12,734 bases of DNA, from the NCBI GenBank assembly GCA_005790265.1, contig SXVE01000112.1:1-12734 (forward strand), in the 5' to 3' direction. The stretch is from Acidobacteriota bacterium. GTDB lineage: Bacteria > Acidobacteriota > Blastocatellia > Pyrinomonadales > Pyrinomonadaceae. How positions within the stretch are numbered: position 1 is the stretch's first letter; the number at the start of each line of letters is the position of its first letter. Both the position numbers and the translations under genes were made by a program. This document shows positions 6,130 to 12,734 of the stretch, one piece after another. The notes under the pieces were generated by a model. That model worked only from the letters and a program-made list of their open reading frames with translations. It was not told where the DNA came from and ran no database searches.

Positions 6130-8634
6130 ATGAAAACTCAAAATATGACAAAACACTATATGCAAATCGTTATTACGATTGGTTTTGCGTGTCTTGTCAC
6201 GGCGTTTTACAAAGTGCTTCCGGTTAAAACGCTGAATCTGGAGTTTTTATTTTTCGCGCTGATTACCATCGGTCTCGGTTCGCGCATTTCGGTGCAGATT
6301 CCGCGTTTCAAATCGCACATCACCGTTTCCGATACTTTTATATTTCTGGCGATCTTTTTATTCGGCGGCGAAACGGCGATTCTGCTCGCCGGAGCCGAAG
6401 CGTTCGCTTCGGCGTGGCGTTTCTGCAACAAAAAAATCACCGTTTTTTTCAATGCGGCGGCGATGGCTTTATCAACGGCGGTTGTCGTCGTGACGCTGCG
6501 AATTTTCGGACTTAATCCGAGCGAACAATTAAATCAGAGCACTTTTTCCGATTTAGTCGTTACGCTTTCGACAATGGCGCTGCTCCAATTCGCCGTCAAT
6601 TCCGGTTTGTCTTCAATTTACGGCGCGCTGAAAAGCGAAAAACCGCTGTGGGAAACGTGGAAAACGCATTATTTGTGGACTTCCTTAACTTATTTCGTCG
6701 GTGCGAGCAGCGCGGGAATTTTGATCAAGCTGATTCATTACATCGGCTTCGGCGCATTTATCGCCTGTATTCCGGTTATTATAATTTTATATTTAACTTA
6801 CCGGATGTATCTGAAAAACGTCGAAATGTCGCTGCGGCAAGCCGAGCAAGCCGAACATCACGCGGAAATTTTAGAAAGACAATCGGCGGCACTGCGCGAA
6901 TCCGAGGAAAGATTTCGCAGCGCGTTTAATTACGCGCCAATCGGCATCGCGCTCGTTTCGCCGACCGGCAAATGGCTTAAAGTCAATCACGCGCTGTGCC
7001 AAATTCTCGGATTCGCTGAAGAGGAATTTCTCGCGACCGATTTTCAATCAATGCTTTCGCCCGAAGATTTGGGCGCAACTTTAATTAAAATCAGCGATCT
7101 TTTGAGCGGCAGAATTCCGACTTATCAAATGGAGCAGAAATATCTGCACAAAAACGGCAAAACCGTTTGGGCGTGGTGGAGCGTTTCGGCGGCGACGGAA
7201 TTTGATTCAAAAACGCCCAACTTAATTTTCCAGATTCAGGACATTACCGACAAAAAGCGCGTCGAAGAAAAATTGCAGTACGAAGCGGCGCACGATGTTT
7301 TGACCGGCTTGCCGAACCGCAAGTTTTTTATGTCGAAACTCGAAGGCGCGCTCGAAAAAGCGGCGGACGCCGTTTCGCATAAAGTCAGCGTTTTGTTTAT
7401 TGATCTTGATCGTTTCAAGGTCGTCAACGACAGTCTCGGACATCACATCGGCGATGAACTGCTCGTCGGAATCGCCCGGCGTCTGCGCGAATGCGTTCGT
7501 CCTTCGGACACGGTTGCCAGACTCGGCGGCGACGAATTTACGATTCTCGTCGAAGGTTATTTTGAAGACAGCGAAGTGATTCGCATTGCCGAAAGAATTC
7601 AGGACAAATTTAATCAGCCGTTTGATTTGAGCGGAAACGAAGTTTACAGTTCGGCGAGCATCGGCGTTTTGCACGCATCGCCGAAACATCTCACTTCGGA
7701 AGATTTAATGCGCGACGCGGACACGGCGATGTATCACGCCAAACGCGCCGGAAAAGCGCGCCACGAAGTTTTCGACGAGAATATGCACGAAGCCGCCAAG
7801 CAAACGCTGCAGCTCGAAACCGAACTGCGGCGCTCGGTCGAAAAAGACGAGTTTTACGTTTATTACCAGCCGGTTTATTCGTTGATTACCGATCAGGTCG
7901 AGGGATTTGAAGCGTTGGCGCGCTGGAATCATCCGCTTTTCGGCGATGTTTCGGCGGGAAAATTCATCGCGCTGGCGGAAGAAATCGGTTTGATAGACGT
8001 TCTCGGCGAGCAAATTCTGCGCAAAGCCTGCCGGGAAATGGCGATTATCGAGCGCGAATTCGGCAGCGATTTTCCGCTTCTGCTCAGCGTCAATCTTTCG
8101 TCCAAACAATTTGCGCAGCCGATGCTCGTCAAACGCATCAAAAAAATTCTCGAAGAAACCGGCTTCCCGCCCGCCAAACTTCGTCTTGAAATTACCGAAC
8201 TCGTTTTTTTTGAACACAAAGAAGCCGCCGTCGTAATGCTCAATCAGCTGCGCGAAATCGGCATCGAAATTAATATTGACGATTTCGGAACCGGCTATTC
8301 CAATTTGAGTTACTTGATGCAGCTGCCGATTTCGGCGCTGAAAATTGACCGCTCGTTCATCAGTCCGATTGAACCGAACGGCGGCAACACGGAAATCATT
8401 CAAACCATCGTTCTGCTCGCCCGCAATTTGGGTTTGCGCGTTATTGCCGAAGGCGTCGAGACCGAAACGCAGCTCGCGCAGCTCCGAAAACTCAATTGTG
8501 AAGGCGCGCAGGGTTATCTTTTTGCCAAACCGATGGCGTTCGGCGAAATCAGAAATTTCCTGAACAGCTGCGGCGTCACGGAAATCACCGAAAGACCGTT
8601 TGAAGACGTGTCAATCGTGGCGACGATTCAGTAA
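6130..8634 (+). CDS. Membrane PAS-GGDEF-EAL cyclic-di-GMP synthase/phosphodiesterase
   Basis: This 834-residue protein makes and/or degrades the second messenger cyclic di-GMP. Residues about 10-228 hold some seven hydrophobic segments (near 11-29, 36-52, 66-90, 100-122, 138-160, 182-204, 206-226), a membrane sensor I cannot assign to a named MASE family. A helical linker (228-256) leads to a PAS domain (about 257-380) starting ESEERFRSAFNYAPIGIALV. The GGDEF domain has DVLTGLPNR at its start, an intact GGDEF active site (466-470) and the RxxD product-inhibition site RPSD (457-460). The EAL domain has EALARW (E594), NLSSKQF, EITE, DDFGTGYSN, KIDRSF and AEGVET, the known metal- and substrate-binding motifs. 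Neither catalytic half is visibly degenerate, so the direction of activity cannot be predicted. The ATG at 6130 has no clear Shine-Dalgarno sequence; ATGs at 6145 and 6160 are alternatives and have none either. It is separated from the acetyltransferase gene by 156 bases and is convergent with the M48 gene, 68 bases away. Confidence 0.94.
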   Translation: MKTQNMTKHYMQIVITIGFACLVTAFYKVLPVKTLNLEFLFFALITIGLGSRISVQIPRFKSHITVSDTFIFLAIFLFGGETAILLAGAEAFASAWRFCNKKITVFFNAAAMALSTAVVVVTLRIFGLNPSEQLNQSTFSDLVVTLSTMALLQFAVNSGLSSIYGALKSEKPLWETWKTHYLWTSLTYFVGASSAGILIKLIHYIGFGAFIACIPVIIILYLTYRMYLKNVEMSLRQAEQAEHHAEILERQSAALRESEERFRSAFNYAPIGIALVSPTGKWLKVNHALCQILGFAEEEFLATDFQSMLSPEDLGATLIKISDLLSGRIPTYQMEQKYLHKNGKTVWAWWSVSAATEFDSKTPNLIFQIQDITDKKRVEEKLQYEAAHDVLTGLPNRKFFMSKLEGALEKAADAVSHKVSVLFIDLDRFKVVNDSLGHHIGDELLVGIARRLRECVRPSDTVARLGGDEFTILVEGYFEDSEVIRIAERIQDKFNQPFDLSGNEVYSSASIGVLHASPKHLTSEDLMRDADTAMYHAKRAGKARHEVFDENMHEAAKQTLQLETELRRSVEKDEFYVYYQPVYSLITDQVEGFEALARWNHPLFGDVSAGKFIALAEEIGLIDVLGEQILRKACREMAIIEREFGSDFPLLLSVNLSSKQFAQPMLVKRIKKILEETGFPPAKLRLEITELVFFEHKEAAVVMLNQLREIGIEINIDDFGTGYSNLSYLMQLPISALKIDRSFISPIEPNGGNTEIIQTIVLLARNLGLRVIAEGVETETQLAQLRKLNCEGAQGYLFAKPMAFGEIRNFLNSCGVTEITERPFEDVSIVATIQ

Positions 8635-8702
8635 ACAACTTTCACAAAATCCTTTTTTTATACAAATTTATCAATTGCTGCGCGTCTTTTTATCGGCAGC
8701 GA

Positions 8703-10613
8703 TTAGTAAATTTTAGCGTTTGGCATTTTATCGAGTTTGCCGCGCACGTTCTTAAATTTACTTAAAATAATAGCGAAACTGATGCCGTCGTTCTGCACTT
8801 GATTGATGACGACTTCGAGCAGATGTTCGTCTTTGACATCGCCGCTCGATTTCAGCCATTTCTTTTTCGTTTCCACGCACAAAACGTAACACGGTTTTTC
8901 CGGCAGATTGACGACTTTCTTCTTGACCAAGTAAGCTGCCGTAATCTCTTCGTGCGTCGCGACTTTTGCGGCAATCGCGCGCACTTTTTCGGCGGGCAAT
9001 TCGTGCGGTTCAAGCTCGTCGTAATCTGAAATGTAGCCGCGTTCTTTCTGCGCGGCGAGCACAACATCGTAAAAAGTTTCGGCGCGGTTGAGGTAAATTA
9101 AACCTTTTTCTTCCTGATTGCGCGCGTAAAGAAAAGCGTAAATCTGCTCGCACGCGGCAATCGTAAAAGAATCGTCCTGCTTCATCACTTCTTCCAAAAG
9201 CTCGATTCCCTTTTCGTTTTCGTTTTCGAGCAGAATGCTGCCGAGATCGAATTTCGCCGACGCGCTCTGCGGATTTTTTCGCAAGATTTCTTCTAAAAAA
9301 GGAATCGCCGCATTGTAGTCTTCATTTTGCGCTTTCAAATGCGCCAATTCGTAAAGCTCGTCTTCAGTTAAATCGCTCGCCGCCGCTTTGGTTTCGAGTT
9401 CGCTCAAACGCTCGCGCACTTTGCCGAGATGTTCGTGATGCTGCGTCCAAAAAGGCGCGACTCTGGTTTGCCATTCGCGGTCGAACGTTTCAATTAACGT
9501 GTCGCCCAAATCGCCGAGAAAAACCTGCGCCGCCGATTGATCGGAAACCGTCGGCAAATGCTGGCTATCGGGCGCAAATTCATAGCCCATTAATTTCAGC
9601 CGTTCGTTGAGCGACGGATGCGTGTCGTGGTAATCACTGCGCGCGGAAAGCGCTTTCGAGAGCGCGATAATCTCTTTCGCTTCGTCGCGTTCTTCGCGAA
9701 AATGCCGCGCCATTCGGCTGAACGTTTTTTCCGGCGCGCGCTGATCGGTTTTCGCCCGGTCAAAAACGTCTTTCCAAAAATCTTTTTCGAGCAGACGCGC
9801 TTTTACTTCCGTGTTCATCAACGCTTCGGCAAGCGGTTTCGCGCCGTAAAATTCGACTGCCATTCGGTCGGCTTCGCGTTCGTGCTGGCGTGCGAGCACG
9901 AAGGAATAAGCGTTAAAATACGGAAAATACCAACTCACAAAAGAGGTGTAAAGAAAAGAAATGTTGCCGCCTTCGGCTTCCTGATTTTCGAGAAAGCGCG
10001 CCCACGTTTCGCGCAGCTGATAAATCCACGCCGCATCGCTGCCGTGTTTTTTAGAAATATGTCCCATTTCGTGCGCGAGAACGGCGCGAAATTGTTCGGG
10101 AGAAAGAACTTGCATCAGCGGCAGACCGACGCTCAGATACGTTTCTTTACCGAAAAAAGCGCGACGCGGAAAAGTGTGTACCGACGCATTAAAATCGGAA
10201 TTCACTAAAATGTGATCGGGTTTCGGCGCGGCGATTTTTTCGCTGATGTCATCAATCGTCTGAAAAAGCTGCGGCGATTCGGCACGCGTCAACGCGTAAC
10301 CTTCCGGTTTCGGAGGCGCGGTAAAAAGCGAACGCAGCGCGCCTCCGAGCGCGCTGAAAATTCCGATTCCGGCGATGATAATGAGCCAGACGATTTTTCC
10401 GATCAGCTTCAGTAACAAAAAAAGCCCGCCGGGGAAAAACCACAGCGCGACGGCGACCGCGAAAACTATCACGACGGGAAAAGTCGCCATCAGCAAAAAA
10501 TATGCGTACCCGAGCAGCGCGATTGCCATTACGCGCAATTTATAAGCTTTTGGATTTTCTTTGGCTTCGTTTTCGAGACGATTTATCAGGGAAAAATATT
10601 TTTCGTATTTCAT
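8703..10613 (-). CDS. Membrane M48-family zinc metallopeptidase with TPR repeats
   Basis: The 636-residue protein has hydrophobic segments near residues 28-60 and 62-92 and then an M48 peptidase domain (about 105-345). The zinc-binding HEMGH is at 181-185, with H181 and H185 as ligands and E182 as the catalytic base. The third ligand is probably E245 in HEREAD (ExxxD, 245-249). THPSLNERL (331-339) is the motif usually found near the end of M48 domains. Residues about 415-515 form two or three TPR-like helical pairs (ELAHLKAQNEDYNAAIPFLE and following). The last 95 residues (about 543-636), rich in Lys/Val, are a module I do not recognise. N-terminal helices before HExxH recall HtpX-type membrane proteases, while a TPR tail recalls BepA/LoiP-type quality-control proteases; the combination suggests a role in membrane or envelope protein turnover. 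The ATG has no evident ribosome binding site. It is downstream of sdhB on the same strand but behind a terminator, so it probably has its own promoter, which I cannot locate. Confidence 0.9.
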   Translation of the reverse strand: MKYEKYFSLINRLENEAKENPKAYKLRVMAIALLGYAYFLLMATFPVVIVFAVAVALWFFPGGLFLLLKLIGKIVWLIIIAGIGIFSALGGALRSLFTAPPKPEGYALTRAESPQLFQTIDDISEKIAAPKPDHILVNSDFNASVHTFPRRAFFGKETYLSVGLPLMQVLSPEQFRAVLAHEMGHISKKHGSDAAWIYQLRETWARFLENQEAEGGNISFLYTSFVSWYFPYFNAYSFVLARQHEREADRMAVEFYGAKPLAEALMNTEVKARLLEKDFWKDVFDRAKTDQRAPEKTFSRMARHFREERDEAKEIIALSKALSARSDYHDTHPSLNERLKLMGYEFAPDSQHLPTVSDQSAAQVFLGDLGDTLIETFDREWQTRVAPFWTQHHEHLGKVRERLSELETKAAASDLTEDELYELAHLKAQNEDYNAAIPFLEEILRKNPQSASAKFDLGSILLENENEKGIELLEEVMKQDDSFTIAACEQIYAFLYARNQEEKGLIYLNRAETFYDVVLAAQKERGYISDYDELEPHELPAEKVRAIAAKVATHEEITAAYLVKKKVVNLPEKPCYVLCVETKKKWLKSSGDVKDEHLLEVVINQVQNDGISFAIILSKFKNVRGKLDKMPNAKIY

Positions 10614-10684
10614 TTTTTGGGATTTTTGAGAGTTACGTAATTAGAGATGACGATAATCAAACTGAAAAATATTAGCAGAAAAAC

Positions 10685-10722
10685 AAAAAAGGCAAAAGCG
10701 TTTTTTCGCCTCTGCCTTTTTT
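10685..10722 (-). terminator. Rho-independent terminator after sdhB
   Basis: Read leftward, this is GGCA-GAG-GCG, a loop of six A, then CGC-TTT-TGCC and TTTTTTG. The four outer and three inner GC-rich pairs flank a three-base internal mismatch, and the T-run follows directly. With the flanking A-run the outer stem is ten pairs. It begins 20 bases after the sdhB stop codon and separates the sdh operon from the M48 gene. Because the outer stem is A-rich on one side and T-rich on the other, it could also work weakly in the other direction. Confidence 0.82.
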
Positions 10723-10742
10723 ATTAAATTACACGATTGAAA

Positions 10743-11546
10743 CTATTTTCTCAGCCAGCCGAACAGCGCGTTAACGGTAATATCGCGGTTCGTTTCATAA
10801 ATCGCGCGCGTCAAGGGAATGCCCATCGGACAAACCTGAATGCAGTTTTGCGCATTGCCGCAATTGCTGATGCCGTCGTCGCCCGTCAAACCTTCGAGCC
10901 GTTCGTCAATCGTAAATTTGCCGGTCGGATGCATATTTTGGTAACGCGCCTGCGCAATCGCTTGCGGTCCGATGTAATTGTCGTCGTGATACTGCGGACA
11001 CGCTTCGAGGCAACAGCCGCACGTCATACAGCGCGAATAAGCGTAGCGTTCCTGCGCCGTTTCCTGCGACATCGTCGCGCCGGGACCGAGATCGTGCGTG
11101 CCGTCGAGTTCGATCCAGGCGTTGACCTGTTTCAAATGATCGAACATTCTGGTGCGGTCAACTTTCAAATCGCGCACGTTCGGAAATTTGCTCATCGGTT
11201 CCAGCGTTACCGTGTTTCCGCCGTCGGAAACGAGCAGATCATCAATCAGCGCCGAACACGACTGGCGCACGCGACCGTTAATGACCATTGTGCAAATGCC
11301 GCAAACCTGTTCCAAACAGCTCATATCCCAAACCGGCGGCGTGGTTTCCCTGCCTTCTTTAGTCACCGGATTTTTGCGAATGTCCATCAATACGGAAATC
11401 ACATTAAGATTGCGGCGGTACGGAATCGAGAAAGTTTCCCAGCGCGTTGCCGCTCCGAGTTTGTCGCGCCGCTGAATTTTTATCTCGACGGTCTGCGGCG
11501 GATCGGTCAGCCGTTTTTTCTCTTTGAATTCGTTACTGTTGCTCAT
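10743..11546 (-). CDS. sdhB: Succinate dehydrogenase iron-sulfur subunit
   Basis: The 267-residue protein carries electrons from the flavoprotein SdhA to the membrane anchor of complex II. The N-terminal ferredoxin-like domain holds the [2Fe-2S] ligands C77, C82, C85 and C97 (CLEQVCGICTM...SC). The C-terminal domain has CMTCGCCLEACP (C173, C176, C179, C183) and CGNAQNCIQVCP (C229, C235, C239). By analogy with known SdhB structures, C173/C176/C179/C239 bind [4Fe-4S] and C183/C229/C235 bind [3Fe-4S]. The wording around the first cluster is like that of Bacillus-type complexes, which use menaquinone and a single two-heme anchor; this is an inference by resemblance only. The gene follows sdhA with a 45-base gap and is the last of the operon, closed by a terminator. 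The ATG has only a weak purine-rich GAAAGAAA upstream. Confidence 0.96.
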   Translation of the reverse strand: MSNSNEFKEKKRLTDPPQTVEIKIQRRDKLGAATRWETFSIPYRRNLNVISVLMDIRKNPVTKEGRETTPPVWDMSCLEQVCGICTMVINGRVRQSCSALIDDLLVSDGGNTVTLEPMSKFPNVRDLKVDRTRMFDHLKQVNAWIELDGTHDLGPGATMSQETAQERYAYSRCMTCGCCLEACPQYHDDNYIGPQAIAQARYQNMHPTGKFTIDERLEGLTGDDGISNCGNAQNCIQVCPMGIPLTRAIYETNRDITVNALFGWLRK

Positions 11547-11591
11547 AAATTTTCTTTCGGAACCAATTACTTTTTTCGTTAAAAACCGCTT

Positions 11592-12734
11592 TTACTGCTC
11601 GCCGCGTTCGCGTTTCTCTTCGCTGATTTCCTTGAATGATTCGCCGTCCTGAAGTTTTCCGCCCTCCTTGATCCACGTCGCTTCACGCGACTGCGGTTTC
11701 TGTTCGGTGTACGGCGTCGGAACTTGCGCGGCGCCGTCCGGAACGGGCAAACCCGATTTTTTCGCTTCTTCGGCGACCGCCGCTTTCGCTTTTCCTTTTG
11801 TGTAATCGCGTTTGCGCGGCTCGATCAACCCGACTTCAACGGCTTCGTACGACAAAATCGGCGCTTCGCTCGACCATTCGGCAATCGTTGTTTTCAAAAA
11901 TTTATCGTCGTTGCGATCCGGAAAATCCGGTTTGTAATGCGCGCCGCGCGATTCGTCGCGATTCAAAGCGCCGAGTGTAATGACACGCGCCAGTTGAAGC
12001 ATATTCCACAACTGTCTGGCGTGCGGAACGGCTTGCGTCGCCCACAAATTTGAATCGTTGATCGAAATGCGTTTGAAACGATCCTGCAGCTCGATCAATT
12101 TATCGTCCGTCGCTTTCAGGCGGTCGTTATAACGAACGACGGTGACGTTATCGGTCATCCATTTGCCCATTTCGTCGTGAATTTTATACTGATTTTCCGA
12201 ACCCTCGTTTTTGATAATCTGATTATTGATTTCCTGCTGTTTTTTGAGTTCAGCCGCGTGAATGCCGTTTGTCTCCGTCGTTTTGCGCTCGACGTTTTTG
12301 GCGTAGTCAATCGCCGCCGGAGCCGCGACGAAACCGCCGTAAACGCAGGAAACAAGCGAGTTTGCGCCCAAACGATTCGCGCCGTGAATCGAATAATCGC
12401 ACTCGCCCGCCGCAAAAAGTCCGGGAATATTGGTGCGCTGCTCGAAATCAACCCAGAGTCCGCCCATCGAATAATGAACGCCGGGGAAAATGCGCATCGG
12501 CACGTGGCGCGGATCGTCGCCGACGAACATTTCGTAAATTTCTAGAATCGCGCCGAGCTTGCGCGTCAAAGTTTCCGCCGGAACGTGCGTTAAATCCAGA
12601 TAAACCTGATTTTCGCCGTCAACGCCGTAACCTTCGAGACAAACCTGGAAAATTTCTCGTGTCGCAATATCACGCGGCACGAGATTGCCGTAAGCCGGGT
12701 ATTTTTCTTCGAGAAAATACCAGCGCTCGCCAGC
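11592..12734 (-). CDS. sdhA: Succinate dehydrogenase flavoprotein subunit, 5' part missing
   Basis: The leftward frame is open from the right edge to a TAA at 11592, giving the last 380 residues of the protein; the frame enters at base 12734 with AGERWYFLEEKYPAYGNL. The true start and the N-terminal FAD dinucleotide-binding fold lie outside. The visible part includes the catalytic region of the succinate dehydrogenase/fumarate reductase family: VPRDIATR (arginine at residue 21 counted from the edge, the usual proton-transfer arginine), GVHYSMGG (H87) and the FAD-contacting GECDYSIHGANRLGANSL (R121). A helical domain follows, with the conserved ESRGAHYKPDFPDRND. The protein oxidises succinate to fumarate in complex II. 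The order sdhA then sdhB suggests that the membrane anchor gene sdhC is upstream, beyond the window. After KRDYT a Lys/Ala/Glu/Pro-rich tail of 68 residues extends past the point where I would expect the protein to end. Confidence 0.95.
   Translation of the reverse strand, partial: AGERWYFLEEKYPAYGNLVPRDIATREIFQVCLEGYGVDGENQVYLDLTHVPAETLTRKLGAILEIYEMFVGDDPRHVPMRIFPGVHYSMGGLWVDFEQRTNIPGLFAAGECDYSIHGANRLGANSLVSCVYGGFVAAPAAIDYAKNVERKTTETNGIHAAELKKQQEINNQIIKNEGSENQYKIHDEMGKWMTDNVTVVRYNDRLKATDDKLIELQDRFKRISINDSNLWATQAVPHARQLWNMLQLARVITLGALNRDESRGAHYKPDFPDRNDDKFLKTTIAEWSSEAPILSYEAVEVGLIEPRKRDYTKGKAKAAVAEEAKKSGLPVPDGAAQVPTPYTEQKPQSREATWIKEGGKLQDGESFKEISEEKRERGEQ

Noticed and set aside
7705..8403. 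Leftward open frame of 232 codons opposite the EAL domain
   Set aside because: It overlaps fully conserved GGDEF-EAL coding sequence and its product has no family features.
8676..8700. GCTGC/GCAGC stem between the convergent GGDEF-EAL and M48 genes
   Set aside because: Five pairs around a long loop with no T-tract are too weak to call a terminator.
10737..11582. Rightward open frame of 281 codons opposite sdhB
   Set aside because: The opposite strand encodes an SdhB with all cluster cysteines. The antisense product is Arg/Phe/Ala-rich without recognisable motifs, a common shadow of this codon usage.

Overview
The window reads as ordinary chromosomal DNA from a Gram-negative heterotroph of medium GC content. 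An Acidobacteriota member, perhaps of the Blastocatellia group, is my best guess. The grounds are the secreted protein with an N-terminal 'NYQGRL' motif and later 'GTLGDS...VGIG' motifs, the seven-helix sensor module on the GGDEF-EAL protein, and the Bacillus-like iron-sulfur subunit of succinate dehydrogenase. This placement is inferred from recalled family patterns, not measured. I see no insertion sequence, integrase, tRNA, rRNA or CRISPR array.

Layout from left to right. A leftward gene for an exported, fibre-like surface protein is cut by the left edge (1-944). Divergent from it is a rightward malate dehydrogenase gene (1165-2097), followed by a 298-base gap with two strong palindromic hairpins; the first is probably a terminator. 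Next come two closely spaced rightward genes: a large secreted subtilisin-family protease (2396-5032) and a GNAT-family acetyltransferase (5065-5973). A rightward membrane-bound PAS-GGDEF-EAL cyclic-di-GMP enzyme follows (6130-8634). The remainder is leftward: a membrane M48 metallopeptidase with TPR repeats (8703-10613), then, behind a clear terminator, the succinate dehydrogenase genes sdhB (10743-11546) and the 3' part of sdhA (11592 to the right edge).

The genes do not form one pathway. Malate dehydrogenase and succinate dehydrogenase are both citric-acid-cycle enzymes but lie on opposite strands about 8.6 kb apart. The GGDEF-EAL protein is a signalling enzyme and the M48 protein probably acts in membrane protein quality control.

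The most unusual object is the subtilisin-family protease. Between its signal peptide and its propeptide-like region lies a stretch that aligns almost without gaps to the first ATPase domain of ClpB/ClpA chaperones. The Walker A lysine and threonine, the pore-loop tyrosine and the arginine finger are replaced, while the Walker B Asp-Glu pair remains. The same protein ends in eleven near-perfect copies of the hexapeptide GVLISD. A secreted protease carrying a dead AAA+ domain and a hexapeptide-repeat tail, with an acetyltransferase encoded 32 bases downstream, is the best candidate here for something undescribed.
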